Origin: Halopseudomonas sabulinigri
GTDB lineage: Bacteria > Pseudomonadota > Gammaproteobacteria > Pseudomonadales > Pseudomonadaceae
Length of the DNA: 64,000 nucleotides
Reading direction: 5' to 3'
Assembly (NCBI GenBank): GCA_011053055.1
Contig: DRHT01000030.1
Coordinates: forward strand, 21,630-85,629
Program-made: the position numbers and the translations under genes
Shown here: positions 8,974 to 17,110 of the stretch, in pieces
Layout: each line of letters begins with the position of its first letter
How positions within the stretch are numbered: the first letter of the stretch is position 1
The notes under the pieces: model-generated
What the model saw: the letters and a program-made list of their open reading frames with translations, nothing else
Told to the model about the DNA's origin: nothing
The model's database searches: none

Positions 8974-9263
8974 TCTGGACGGAACCCGCCCTTCAAGAGT
9001 TGGATGCCCTCGCCGAGTACATTGCGCTGGATAATCCTGCCGCCGCAAGTCATCTGGTTCAGGATGTTTTCGATAAGATCGAGCGCTTGGCAGATTTTCC
9101 CCAATCCGGACGGATTCCTCCAGAACTCCCTAACTCCGTGTACAGGGAGGTAGTCGTTCCACCGTGTCGCATTTTTTATCGTGGGGATGAAAAGCGGGTT
9201 CTCGTTCTCTACGTCATGCGAGAAGAGCGGCAGCTTCGTGCGTACATGCTTGGAGGCTGCTAA
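8961..9263 (+). CDS. RelE/ParE-family toxin
   Basis: The product is 100 residues with the RelE/ParE superfamily layout: N-terminal helices (EPALQELDALAEYIALDNP), then strands including SVYREVVVPPCRIFYR and VLVLYVMREERQL. ParE-like members poison gyrase and RelE-like members cleave mRNA on the ribosome; sequence alone does not decide which. The LADFPQSGR segment is more usual in ParE-like proteins. It is translated from ATG 8961 inside the end of the antitoxin gene. Reading frame and conserved blocks are intact. Confidence 0.85.
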   Translation: MAEVIWTEPALQELDALAEYIALDNPAAASHLVQDVFDKIERLADFPQSGRIPPELPNSVYREVVVPPCRIFYRGDEKRVLVLYVMREERQLRAYMLGGC

Positions 9264-9334
9264 CCAGGTGCGTCACACGGATGCCTTTGTCTCGGCTTCG
9301 CTACGCCAAAGTCACCAGTGCGCTTCACGTAAGG
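9260..9334 (+). repeat. Degenerate attC-like inverted repeat after the toxin gene
   Basis: Starting at the toxin stop codon, GCTAACC resembles an R'' core. GGTGCGTCACACGGATGCCTTTG then pairs imperfectly with CAAAGTCACCAGTGCGCTTCAC, and GTAAGGA stands where R' (GTTRRRY) is expected. The fold and the position match attC, but the right core is poor. Confidence 0.38.
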
Positions 9335-9350
9335 ATCAACTGACCTCACT

Positions 9351-9632
9351 ATGCCGAAGATCATTCTGGAAGGTCATATCGTGGTTGCCGGCGGCGATCT
9401 GCCTGCAGTCACCTCAGCGCTGCCCACCCATATCCAACTCACTCGGCAAGAAGCAGGCTGTTTGTGCTTTGAAGTGACTCAGAACCCAAACGCAGAAAAC
9501 ATCTTTTTTGTGTACGAGGAATTTATCGACCGCGCCGCCTTTGAAAAGCATCAGCGTCGGCTCAGATCGTCCGATTGGGGCAGGGCCACGGCGAATGTAC
9601 AAAGGCACTATCAGGTGAGGGAGGTCCATTGA
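9351..9632 (+). CDS. Antibiotic-biosynthesis-monooxygenase (ABM/YgiN) fold protein
   Basis: The product is 93 residues. It reads as one dimeric alpha-beta barrel domain: ILEGHIVVAGGDLPAVTSAL, EAGCLCFEVTQNP, FVYEEFIDRAAFEKHQ. Small members such as YgiN act on quinols; many have no known substrate. It is in the + orientation of the presumed cassette block, without its own clear attC. No cofactor site is expected in this family. Confidence 0.75.
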   Translation: MPKIILEGHIVVAGGDLPAVTSALPTHIQLTRQEAGCLCFEVTQNPNAENIFFVYEEFIDRAAFEKHQRRLRSSDWGRATANVQRHYQVREVH

Positions 9633-9737
9633 GGGCTCAAAGAGATGGACCCCCGGTTTTGAAAGGCTATTTTTCACACGTCGCGAAATAAGATATCTGC
9701 GTGCTTTGCGCTGTGCATCAACAGAGGACCATAGGTT

Positions 9738-10232
9738 ATGGCTAGGGTAATCATTGTCACCGGTCCTACCGGTGTGGGGAAAACTACGTATTCGCTGTCG
9801 TTATCCAAGGACATTGGCGCAGTGCGCTTTTCTATCGATCCTTGGATGCAGACTTTGTTTTCCAAGGACATGACCTCACTGGACTACTCCTGGATGATCG
9901 AGCGGGTGAATCGCTGCTACGTGCAAATCTGGCAGGTTTGCGAACAGATTTTGCAGTTGAACGGCAATGTGGTCCTGGATCTGGGGTTCACCACCAAAGA
10001 GCAGAGAGCACGTTTCTCTGAGCTGGCAAGGGCGATAGGAGTGGAGCCCGAAGTTCATTATCTGAATGCGCCGAAGGGCGTGCGTAAGCAGCGTGTAGGA
10101 AAGAGAAATACTGAAAAGGACCCGGACGTTTATTCCTTTGAGGTCACCGACTTTATGTTCAACTTTATGGAGCCACGGTATGAGGCTCCAGACGCAAACG
10201 AGTTGGAAAATGGCCGTACTGTAAATGCGTAA
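9738..10232 (+). CDS. P-loop kinase-like ATPase (AAA_33 type)
   Basis: The product is 164 residues. A Walker A motif, GPTGVGKTT, lies at residues 9-17. A second conserved stretch, NVVLDLGFTTKEQR, fits the Walker B region and lid of small kinases related to zeta toxins and phosphotransferases. A basic segment (KGVRKQRVGKRN) follows. The substrate is unknown; related proteins phosphorylate nucleosides, sugars or antibiotics. It lies between the ABM gene and the broken YefM/YoeB pair, same strand, and is probably part of the acquired block. Confidence 0.7.
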   Translation: MARVIIVTGPTGVGKTTYSLSLSKDIGAVRFSIDPWMQTLFSKDMTSLDYSWMIERVNRCYVQIWQVCEQILQLNGNVVLDLGFTTKEQRARFSELARAIGVEPEVHYLNAPKGVRKQRVGKRNTEKDPDVYSFEVTDFMFNFMEPRYEAPDANELENGRTVNA

Positions 10233-10390
10233 AACTCGAGTGATGCCGCGCTGGGCTCTCGCTGACCGCTAGCAGCCTCAAATAGCTCTCTACCCCTTAG
10301 CTACAAATTCCCCCACAGTACTACTTTCGTGTTGGCGTACGTACCTATAGGCCTACCATAACGGCAGGCTCAACACATTAGAGGCGTATC

Positions 10391-10622
10391 ATGACCGCCA
10401 TTACAGCAACTGAGGCGCGCAGTAACCTTTATCGGTTGCGCGGAGTCACACCAGCCCATCGTCATCATGGGTAAGCTGAACAAGGCTGTTTTGGTATCCG
10501 AAGAAGACTGGTCGGCCATTCAGGAAACGCTTTACCTGCTCTCCTTCCCTGGAATGCGGGAGTCTATTGGCGAGGGGATGAAAACCGCCGTGGATGACTG
10601 CGATGAGGAGCTTAGCTGGTGA
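10391..10622 (+). pseudogene. Frameshifted YefM-like antitoxin gene
   Basis: ATG 10391 starts MTAITATEARSNLYRL, a clear YefM N-terminus. The frame is then lost and hits a stop. The rest of the antitoxin continues in another frame (SHQPIVIMGK, then AVLVSEEDWSAIQETLYLLS) to TGA 10620-10622, ending DEELSW. Compared with the family, about 11 bases (roughly residues I-D-E-T) are missing just after the YRL codons. A full antitoxin is unlikely. The stop overlaps the toxin GTG start, as in functional operons. Confidence 0.8.
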
Positions 10623-10871
10623 CATGGGAGCTGGCTAACACCAAGCAGGCTCAGAAAGACGCAAAGAAACTGGTCTCCAGCGGTCTCAAGCAAAAGGCCC
10701 AGGATTTATTGGCGCGGATTGCAGTGGACCCCTACCTTAAGCCGCCTCCGTTGGAGAATCTGATCGGGTGCCTATTCACGGCGTATCAACATTCAACATC
10801 GTTTGGTTTACCAAGTACTCGACGACCAGCGAGTTGTGAAGGTGCTCCGGCTTTGGAGTCACTACGAATAG
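10619..10871 (+). pseudogene. Frameshifted YoeB-like toxin gene
   Basis: GTG 10619 starts VTWELANTKQAQKDAKKL and continues to PPPLENLIG. The frame then changes, and the YoeB C-terminus (AYSRRINIQHRLVYQVL, then VVKVLRLWSHYE) continues to TAG 10869-10871. Against the family pattern LxGDLSGAYSRRI, about 11 bases are missing. In the original frame translation runs on to 10948 with unrelated sequence, so the catalytic Arg/His/Tyr region is lost and the mRNase should be dead. Confidence 0.8.
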
Positions 10872-10975
10872 GGAATAGCCAGCTACGGCTGCTGGGTGAT
10901 TTTCTCATCGTTTCGCAGATTCCAAGTTGCCGCAAAGCGCTGTGTTAGCAATACACATAAAATCAGTCAATTAGC

Positions 10976-12448
10976 CTAGTCGTTCTTCTCCAATTTCAAA
11001 TACCGCTCTATCCCTAGTATCCGATCTTCCGCGTGATGATTCACATACAACACTGTCGTCTCCGAGCCCTGGCAGATCTTCCCGATCAGAGCCAGCACCA
11101 GTTGGCGGTTCATGTCGTCTAGGCCCAGGCAGGGTTCGTCCAGGATCAGCAGGGGCGGGTGTTTGACCATGGCGCGGGCAATGAGTAACAGGCGCTGATC
11201 GCCATAAGACAGCTTGTTAAACGGCTGATCGGCGCGGCTCTTCATGCCGAGTAAGTCGAGCCATTGGTCTGCGATCTTCTTCTGGTTATCGGACGATTTG
11301 GTGTACATGCCGATACTGTCGTGAAAGCCGGAGATGATCACGTTTCTGCAGCTGGTACTAACGCGATATTCCCATTGCAACGCAGTGGATACGTAGCCGA
11401 TAAATTGTTTGATCTGCCAGATGCTTTCACCCTTGCCGCGTTGGAAGCCAAACACAAATATATCGTTGGTATAGCACTGCGGGTGGTCACCGGTGATCAA
11501 CGACAGCACGCCGGTTTTACCGCTGCCGTTCGGGCCGCTGAGTTGCCAGTGCTGGCCGCGCTCAATGGTCCAATTCAGCTTGTTTACGATGACGGTGTCG
11601 CCGTACTTGATGGTGGCGTCTTTCAGCCGCACCAGCGGTTGGCTTGGATCCAGCGCTGGCAGTTTGTTGCTGGGGTCGGTCCCGGGCACGGTCAGGTCGG
11701 TGCTTTTCAAGTGCAGTAATTGGTAAAGCTCGTTGAAGGCGGCTTGGTCGCTTTTATCGACAGTCAGTTTTAAGCGGCCTTGATTCGGGTTCTTTGGGTC
11801 CGAGGTGTCTTTATCCAGGTAGGCAATATGGGTGATGAAGTCGGGCATTTCATCAAAGCGGTTCAGCACCATGACCATAGGCACGCTATCGACGATGGAC
11901 GCCAGGTGTGCCTGCAGCATGGCAAGCGTGTCTGCATCCAGGCCGTCGAATGGCTCATCGAGAATAAGCATGTCGGGTTTGTTGGCCAGCGCGCGAATCA
12001 GCATGACTTTGCGGGTTTCGCCGGTGGAGAGTTTGCGGAACGCGCGATCCAGCAGTTTGCTTAGGCCAAATTTCTCGACCAGTGCTTGGGCCAGCTCATG
12101 ATCTTGGCAATGCTCGAAAATCATTTCATGCACCGGCGTACCGAGCGAAATCACATCCATGATGTCGGCATCGTCTTTTTTCAGTTCTTTGGCGATCAGC
12201 TCCGCTTGGGCTTCAAACGAGACCAAGCCCACGCGTGCGGGTAGGCCTGCAACGCTTCCGGCGGTGATCTCGCCAACACCCACGAGTACTGCCGCGAGCG
12301 CGGACTTACCTGCGCCGTTGGTGCCCGTGATGACCCAATGCTGGTCTGGTGTAATGGTCCAATCAATCTCGCTTAGGGTGAAGCGATCGTCAAAGTTAAC
12401 GGTCGCCTTGGTTAATTGAATAGGGCCTAAACGAGTGGGAGCGTTCAT
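10976..12448 (-). CDS. modF: ModF-type twin ABC ATPase (molybdate/PhrA-like)
   Basis: The product is 490 residues with two ABC ATPase domains. Domain 1 has Walker A GTNGAGKSA, signature LSTGETRKV and Walker B MLILDEPFDGLD. Domain 2 has Walker A GPNGSGKTG, signature LSYGDQRLL and Walker B LLILDEPCLGLD. There are no membrane segments. This is the ModF/PhrA arrangement, linked to molybdate transport or photorepair in E. coli, with an unclear molecular role. No modABC genes are nearby. It follows ilvC on the same strand, but the ilvC terminator separates them. Confidence 0.85.
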   Translation of the reverse strand: MNAPTRLGPIQLTKATVNFDDRFTLSEIDWTITPDQHWVITGTNGAGKSALAAVLVGVGEITAGSVAGLPARVGLVSFEAQAELIAKELKKDDADIMDVISLGTPVHEMIFEHCQDHELAQALVEKFGLSKLLDRAFRKLSTGETRKVMLIRALANKPDMLILDEPFDGLDADTLAMLQAHLASIVDSVPMVMVLNRFDEMPDFITHIAYLDKDTSDPKNPNQGRLKLTVDKSDQAAFNELYQLLHLKSTDLTVPGTDPSNKLPALDPSQPLVRLKDATIKYGDTVIVNKLNWTIERGQHWQLSGPNGSGKTGVLSLITGDHPQCYTNDIFVFGFQRGKGESIWQIKQFIGYVSTALQWEYRVSTSCRNVIISGFHDSIGMYTKSSDNQKKIADQWLDLLGMKSRADQPFNKLSYGDQRLLLIARAMVKHPPLLILDEPCLGLDDMNRQLVLALIGKICQGSETTVLYVNHHAEDRILGIERYLKLEKND

Positions 12449-12498
12449 TGATACATGCCTTTTGCTGTGCGAGTGACCGGGTCTGCGAATAGCAGAGA

Positions 12499-12531
12499 CA
12501 AAAAAGCCGGGTTTCTGGTTGGAAACCCGGC
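12499..12531 (-). terminator. Intrinsic terminator of ilvC
   Basis: A ten-base perfect stem, GCCGGGTTTC/GAAACCCGGC, with a 6-base loop is followed on the minus strand by a run of seven T. It lies 28 bases after the ilvC stop. Confidence 0.88.
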
Positions 12532-12559
12532 TTCTGAGGCTTAACGATTAACTAATCGA

Positions 12560-14032
12560 TTAAACGATTTTCTTCATGTCAGCCATGTAGCCACGCAGAA
12601 CCGAGCCTACTGCTTCTACTGGGTGTGAACGCAGTGCTGCGTTTACTTGGATCAAGCGAGCGTTATCAACGCCGTTGTCTTCCAGTGACAGACCCTTACC
12701 GATGACGTCGGTCTTGATACATTTCATGAAGTCGGCCAGCAGGGGGACACACGCGTGGTTGTACAGATAGCAACCGTATTCTGCGGTGTCAGAAATGGTG
12801 GCGTTCATTTCATACAGCTTCTTACGCGCGATGGTGTTGGCGATCAGCGGCGTTTCGTGCAGAGACTCGTAATAAGCAGACTCGGCGATGATGCCAGCAG
12901 CCGTCATGGTTTCAAATGCCAGCTCAACGCCGGCTTTAACCATGGCAACCATCAGGATGCCGTTGTCGAAGAACTCTTGCTCGGAGATTTCTACGTCGCC
13001 AGCAGGCGTTTTTTCGAAGTTGGTTTCAGCGGTATCGGCGCGCCATTGCAGCAGGTTTTTGTCGTCGTTGGCCCAGTCTTCCATCATGGTCTTGGAGAAG
13101 TGACCGCTGATGATGTCGTCCTGGTGCTTGTTGTACAGCGGACGCATGATCTGCTTCAGCTCTTCAGCCAGATCAAAGGCTTTGATCTTGGCAGGGTTGG
13201 AAAGACGGTCCAGCATGTTGGTCACGCCGCCGTACTTCAGGGCTTCGGTGACTGTTTCCCAGCCGTACTGGATCAGGCGAGAGGCGTAGCCAGCGTCGAT
13301 GCCTTCTTCAACCATCTTGTCGAAGCACAGGATGGAACCGGTCTGCAGCATGCCGCACAGGATGGTTTGCTCGCCCATAAGGTCAGATTTAACTTCGGCG
13401 ATGAAAGACGACATCAGCACGCCGGCTTTGTGACCGCCAGTACCCACTGCGTAGGCTTTGGCCAGCGCCAGGCCTTCGCCTTTAGGATCGTTGTCTTCGT
13501 GAACAGCGATCAGGGTAGGTACACCAAAGCCGCGAACGTATTCAGCGCGTACTTCAGAGCCCGGGCACTTGGGGGCAACCATGATGACGGTCAGGTCTTC
13601 GCGGATTTTCATGCCTTCTTCGACGATGTTGAAACCGTGCGAGTAAGACAGGCAAGCGTCTTTCTTCATCAGCGGCATAACAGCAGTCACAACAGCGCTA
13701 TGTTGCTTGTCTGGGGTCAGGTTCAGCACCAGATCTGCGGTTGGGATCAGTTCTTCGTAGGTGCCTACGGTAAAACCGTTCTCGGTGGCGTTCTTCCAGG
13801 ACTGACGCTTCTGAGCAATGGCTTCAGGACGCAGGGCGTAGGAAACGTCCAGGCCGCTGTCCCGCAGGTTCAAACCCTGGTTAAGACCTTGTGCACCGCA
13901 ACCGATAACAACCAGCTTTTTGCCTTTCAGCGCATCTACGCCATCAGCAAATTCAGCGGTGTGCATGAAGCGGCATTTAGCCAGTTCAGCCAGTTGCTCG
14001 CGCAGCGGTAAGGTATTGAAGTAATTAGCCAT
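12560..14032 (-). CDS. ilvC: Ketol-acid reductoisomerase, class II (long form)
   Basis: The product is 490 residues from ATG 14032 ([18 protein letters not shown]), the E. coli-type N-terminus; upstream in-frame codons would extend it into the regulatory region. It is the NADPH- and Mg-dependent second step of valine, isoleucine and leucine synthesis. The Rossmann motif [13 protein letters not shown] and the duplicated C-terminal knotted domain identify class II. The pseudomonads I know best carry the class I enzyme of about 338 residues, so the long form together with a divergent ilvY is notable. It ends at a strong terminator. Confidence 0.95.
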   Translation of the reverse strand: MANYFNTLPLREQLAELAKCRFMHTAEFADGVDALKGKKLVVIGCGAQGLNQGLNLRDSGLDVSYALRPEAIAQKRQSWKNATENGFTVGTYEELIPTADLVLNLTPDKQHSAVVTAVMPLMKKDACLSYSHGFNIVEEGMKIREDLTVIMVAPKCPGSEVRAEYVRGFGVPTLIAVHEDNDPKGEGLALAKAYAVGTGGHKAGVLMSSFIAEVKSDLMGEQTILCGMLQTGSILCFDKMVEEGIDAGYASRLIQYGWETVTEALKYGGVTNMLDRLSNPAKIKAFDLAEELKQIMRPLYNKHQDDIISGHFSKTMMEDWANDDKNLLQWRADTAETNFEKTPAGDVEISEQEFFDNGILMVAMVKAGVELAFETMTAAGIIAESAYYESLHETPLIANTIARKKLYEMNATISDTAEYGCYLYNHACVPLLADFMKCIKTDVIGKGLSLEDNGVDNARLIQVNAALRSHPVEAVGSVLRGYMADMKKIV

Positions 14033-14177
14033 TTTTGAAGCCCTGCTTATATGTTTAAGGTATCGATGGGGGAGGCACACCGATCTTGAAAAGTGACACA
14101 GCCGCTACATCTGGGGTACAGCGTCATGTGAGTGCCGCTAATGTACAGAAAACTTACCTTTTCGGAAATTGATATAT

Positions 14178-14205
14178 TTGCAACGAGACGTCCCGTTTTT
14201 TGCAA
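14178..14205. promoter_or_regulatory. Paired TTGCAA sites in the ilvC-ilvY intergenic region (putative IlvY operator)
   Basis: Two TTGCAA palindromes begin at 14178 and 14200, 22 bases (two helical turns) apart, just before the ilvY start and about 150 bases upstream of ilvC. LysR regulators bind such phased sites in divergent promoters. Assignment to IlvY is inferred from position. Confidence 0.42.
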
Positions 14206-14226
14206 ACATCCGCTATGCTCGCTTTT

Positions 14227-15105
14227 ATGAATATCAAAATTCTGAAACAGTTTCTCGCCTTGGCGGAGACGCTGCACTTTGGCCGAGCCAGCGATGAATG
14301 CCATATCAGCATCTCGGCCTTGTCGCGCAATATCCGCCATCTAGAGGATGAGCTGGGTGTGTCGCTGTTTAATCGCGACAATCGTACCGTGGCGTTGACC
14401 CAAGAGGGACAAAAATTTCTACGTTATGCGCGCGAGACGAGCAGCCAATGGAACCTGATTCGGCATGAATTGACGGATAATTCTGATCAGCTAAGTGGCG
14501 AAGTCAGCCTGTATGGGTCGGTCACCGCCAGTTATAGCTTTCTGTACGAGTTGCTGCGCCGTTTTCGGGTGGCTTACCCGGCTATTGAAATCAAACTGCG
14601 TACCGGCGACCCGGAGCACGCTATTGCGCATGTGCTGGATGGTAAAGAGGACATCAGCATTGCTGCCCGACCTGCGAGCCTGCCGCGCGGCCTGGCGTTC
14701 CAGCCTATTGCCATTTCGCCCCTGCTATTTATTGCGCCGCTTGAGCAGCAAGTGCCGAATGTGCCGATTAGCACACCAGCGACAGCGCAAGAATGGGCGA
14801 GTATTCCTTTGATTCTCTCGGAAAGCGGTGTTTCCAGAACCCGTGTGGATGAATGGTTTAGCCAGCAAGACATCACCCCGCGCATTTACGCTCAGGTTAC
14901 CGGTAACGAGGCGATTGTCAGCATGGTTAGCCTGGGCTTTGGTATTGGTGTGGTGCCCAAGATCGTGCTCGACAACAGCCCACTGAGAGATCGTATCCGT
15001 GTGCTTGAAGTGACGCCTGAGCTGGAGCCTTACGACATCGGTTTGTTTGTCTTAAAGAAAAACCTGAAAAACCCGTTGGTCGATGCGTTTTGGAGTTTGA
15101 TGTAG
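14227..15105 (+). CDS. ilvY: LysR-type regulator IlvY
   Basis: The product is 292 residues from ATG 14227 (MNIKILKQFLALAETLHFGR). The N-terminal helix-turn-helix (ISALSRNIRHLEDELGVSLF) and the RDNRTVALTQEG stretch match E. coli IlvY. The effector domain keeps SGEVSLYGSVTASYSFL and the GNEAIVSMVSLGFGIGVVP block. IlvY activates ilvC when acetolactate or acetohydroxybutyrate is bound. It is divergent from ilvC across about 195 bases, as in enterobacteria. Alternative ATGs upstream (14200) add residues not in the family. Confidence 0.9.
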   Translation: MNIKILKQFLALAETLHFGRASDECHISISALSRNIRHLEDELGVSLFNRDNRTVALTQEGQKFLRYARETSSQWNLIRHELTDNSDQLSGEVSLYGSVTASYSFLYELLRRFRVAYPAIEIKLRTGDPEHAIAHVLDGKEDISIAARPASLPRGLAFQPIAISPLLFIAPLEQQVPNVPISTPATAQEWASIPLILSESGVSRTRVDEWFSQQDITPRIYAQVTGNEAIVSMVSLGFGIGVVPKIVLDNSPLRDRIRVLEVTPELEPYDIGLFVLKKNLKNPLVDAFWSLM

Positions 15106-15135
15106 CCAGCATGTTATGTGCCATGAGGAAGCGTC

Positions 15136-15405
15136 GTGATCGTTAAGAAAAAAGAAAACTATCAGGTTCCTAAAAAAATCCGAGAATGGATTATTGATAT
15201 TCCAGATGGTGAGTTGTACGAAGTGTATATTTCGTCCGACCAAAAAGTTTGGTGCACAACTGGACGGTTTGTACATTCATCAGGATCTGCAAACGCAACT
15301 TGGGCTGGTTTTCTTTCCGGTGAACTAAATGAGCTAGTCCTAAAAACCATGGGGCAAGAGGTTCTCAGTGAAATTATTTCTTACCTTAAACAGCAAAACA
15401 CATAA
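15136..15405 (+). CDS. Hypothetical protein, AT-rich singleton with cassette-like flanks
   Basis: The product is 89 residues from GTG 15136, with GAGGAA placed correctly upstream. It starts MIVKKKENYQVPKKIREWII, then has strands and two Trp residues (KVWCTTGRFV, NATWAGFL). I recognise no family; it is not secreted. The region is visibly AT-rich against its neighbours. GTTATGT, resembling an integron R' core, lies 16 bases before the start, and the stop codon sits in ATAACAA, resembling R''. An inverted repeat follows. It may be a lone cassette inserted between ilvY and htpX. Confidence 0.6.
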   Translation: MIVKKKENYQVPKKIREWIIDIPDGELYEVYISSDQKVWCTTGRFVHSSGSANATWAGFLSGELNELVLKTMGQEVLSEIISYLKQQNT

Positions 15406-15410
15406 CAAGC

Positions 15411-15481
15411 GCAGGCACGCTGCCCCAGCACGCATTGGCCAAAAAAAGCAGACCTCAAAGCGCGTGAGGGGCAAGTGCTGC
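15411..15481 (+). repeat. Imperfect inverted repeat downstream of the AT-rich gene
   Basis: GCAGGCACGCTGCCCC at 15411-15426 pairs, with two bulged bases and a mismatch, with GGGGCAAGTGCTGC at 15468-15481. No R' core closes it, so the attC reading is weak. It has no T-run and is not an obvious terminator. The remaining sequence to 15609 holds no gene. Confidence 0.4.
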
Positions 15482-15609
15482 GAGCCCTAAAACGCTCAAA
15501 TCGCTTGCTTGAACCAGCTAACAAAGCAACAAAAAAGCGGAACCAGGCCCAAACCTGACTCCTCTCTATTTTCTTCAAGCTTCAAGCCCTCAGCTAACCG
15601 CTCCGAGGT

Positions 15610-16503
15610 TTACCGATAATTCCCAGCCTTCAACGCCTGAATCCGTACATCCAGCGGCGGGTGGCTCATTAGTAGGCCGGCGAGGCCGTGCTTCAGGCCA
15701 CCGTTGATGCCAAAGGCGGTCATTTCGCCGGGCAGTTCGACGGGAATGCCTTGTTCAGCCTTCAAGCGCTCTAGTGCGGCGATCATTGGGCCTGCTCCAA
15801 CCAATTGAGCGCTGGCGGCGTCTGCGCGAAACTCGCGTTGACGCGAGAACCACATAACGATGGTGCTAGCGAGGATGCCTAGCACCATTTCGGCAAAAAT
15901 GGTGGCGATGAAGTAACCGATACCGGGGCCGCTACCTTCATTGCGGAATAAGGTGCGGTCGACAAAGTTGCCGATGATGCGCGCAAAGAACATGACGAAG
16001 GTGTTCACCACGCCCTGGATCAGGGTGAGGGTGATCATATCGCCATTGGCGACGTGGCCAATCTCGTGCGCCATAACGGCTTTAACTTCTGACTGGCTAA
16101 AGCGTTGCAGCATGCCTTCTGATACAGCCACCAGGGATGAATTTTTGTTCCAGCCGGTGGCAAAGGCGTTGGGCGCGCGCGAGGGGAAGATGGCGACTTC
16201 GGGCATGCCGATGCCGGCGTTGCGCGCTAGTTCCTCTACGGTTTTGACCAGCCACTGTTCCTGTTGTGTCTGCGGCTGTTCAATCACGCGCGCGCCAGTG
16301 CTGCGTTTGGCCATCCATTTGGACAGAAACAGTGAGATGAACGAGCCGGCAAAGCCGATGACCGCGCAGAAGATCAACAGCGCCTGCAGGTTCATGCCGC
16401 CTTGGCCGTCGTGGATATTTCCCACGCCCAGCAGGCTCAGGGTAATGCTGGCAACCAGCACGACCGCGATGTTGGTAGCCAGAAATAATAAAATGCGCAT
16501 CAT
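15610..16503 (-). CDS. htpX: Membrane zinc metalloprotease HtpX
   Basis: The product is 297 residues from ATG 16503 ([15 protein letters not shown]). Two N-terminal membrane helices are followed by the M48 zinc motif HEIGH at residues 146-150, then two more hydrophobic segments and the third ligand region ([12 protein letters not shown]). HtpX degrades misfolded inner-membrane proteins alongside FtsH. An upstream in-frame ATG at 16548 would add 15 residues not seen in the family. It heads a minus-strand stretch conserved with alaA and a small gene, as I recall for P. aeruginosa PA2828-PA2830. Confidence 0.95.
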   Translation of the reverse strand: MMRILLFLATNIAVVLVASITLSLLGVGNIHDGQGGMNLQALLIFCAVIGFAGSFISLFLSKWMAKRSTGARVIEQPQTQQEQWLVKTVEELARNAGIGMPEVAIFPSRAPNAFATGWNKNSSLVAVSEGMLQRFSQSEVKAVMAHEIGHVANGDMITLTLIQGVVNTFVMFFARIIGNFVDRTLFRNEGSGPGIGYFIATIFAEMVLGILASTIVMWFSRQREFRADAASAQLVGAGPMIAALERLKAEQGIPVELPGEMTAFGINGGLKHGLAGLLMSHPPLDVRIQALKAGNYR

Positions 16504-16666
16504 GTTTTCGATCGTTCCTGTGTAGAGATATATCTGCTCGCGCGGCATTGCGCTGCGAGGCTCTATTCTGAGCCTATATTGGGCAAGCTGGGCGGGCTTT
16601 CAATGCTGACTCTATGACAAAAGATGTCATGGTCCGGTTTCGCAGGAGAGGCGCTGGGCGCTGTGG

Positions 16667-17098
16667 TTATTTGTCGCGGGGTAAAAAGCAGTATTGAACG
16701 GTGTCGTAAAGGTGGCTGCTAGAGCCACTGCTGAGTGCATCGCGCAGGCGCTGGGCGAGTGTGGCGCGTTGGCGTGCAATGCTGGCCGGCAGGCTTGGGT
16801 CGCGTTGCTCGGGGTCTGTTTTGGATAGCAGCACAAAGGCGCGTTCGCTTAGGCAGGCTTGATCTATAGCTTCTTGGCGGATGGTATCGCTATAACGCAG
16901 AAACCCCTCATCGGCGAGCCACACCATGGCGCCAAAACAGGCCAATTGGCGCGGCGCGGGTACGCCAAACGCATCAGGCTCGTGCTCGCCAATCAGATCG
17001 CTGACAAAGAGCGCTGCCGGCTGCGGGAAGCGGTTGTACAACGCCACCAGGATGCGGGCGACATCCTGGTGAAAGTCTTCGATATGCAAATCAGCCAA
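16667..17098 (-). CDS. Conserved hypothetical protein (PA2829-like)
   Basis: The product is 143 residues, soluble and mostly helical. Conserved-looking blocks are DVARILVALYNRFPQPAALF and VWLADEGFLRYSDTIRQEA. The second half is rich in Arg, Ser and Gln. It lies 12 bases downstream of alaA on the same strand, so the two are probably cotranscribed. I know the position from Pseudomonas synteny but not a function. Confidence 0.72.
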   Translation of the reverse strand: MADLHIEDFHQDVARILVALYNRFPQPAALFVSDLIGEHEPDAFGVPAPRQLACFGAMVWLADEGFLRYSDTIRQEAIDQACLSERAFVLLSKTDPEQRDPSLPASIARQRATLAQRLRDALSSGSSSHLYDTVQYCFLPRDK

Positions 17099-17110
17099 TG
17101 CGCTGCGCCC

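Noticed and set aside
12755..14011. Long 418-codon frame on the + strand opposite ilvC
   Set aside because: It is the antisense shadow of ilvC; the minus-strand product is unmistakable.
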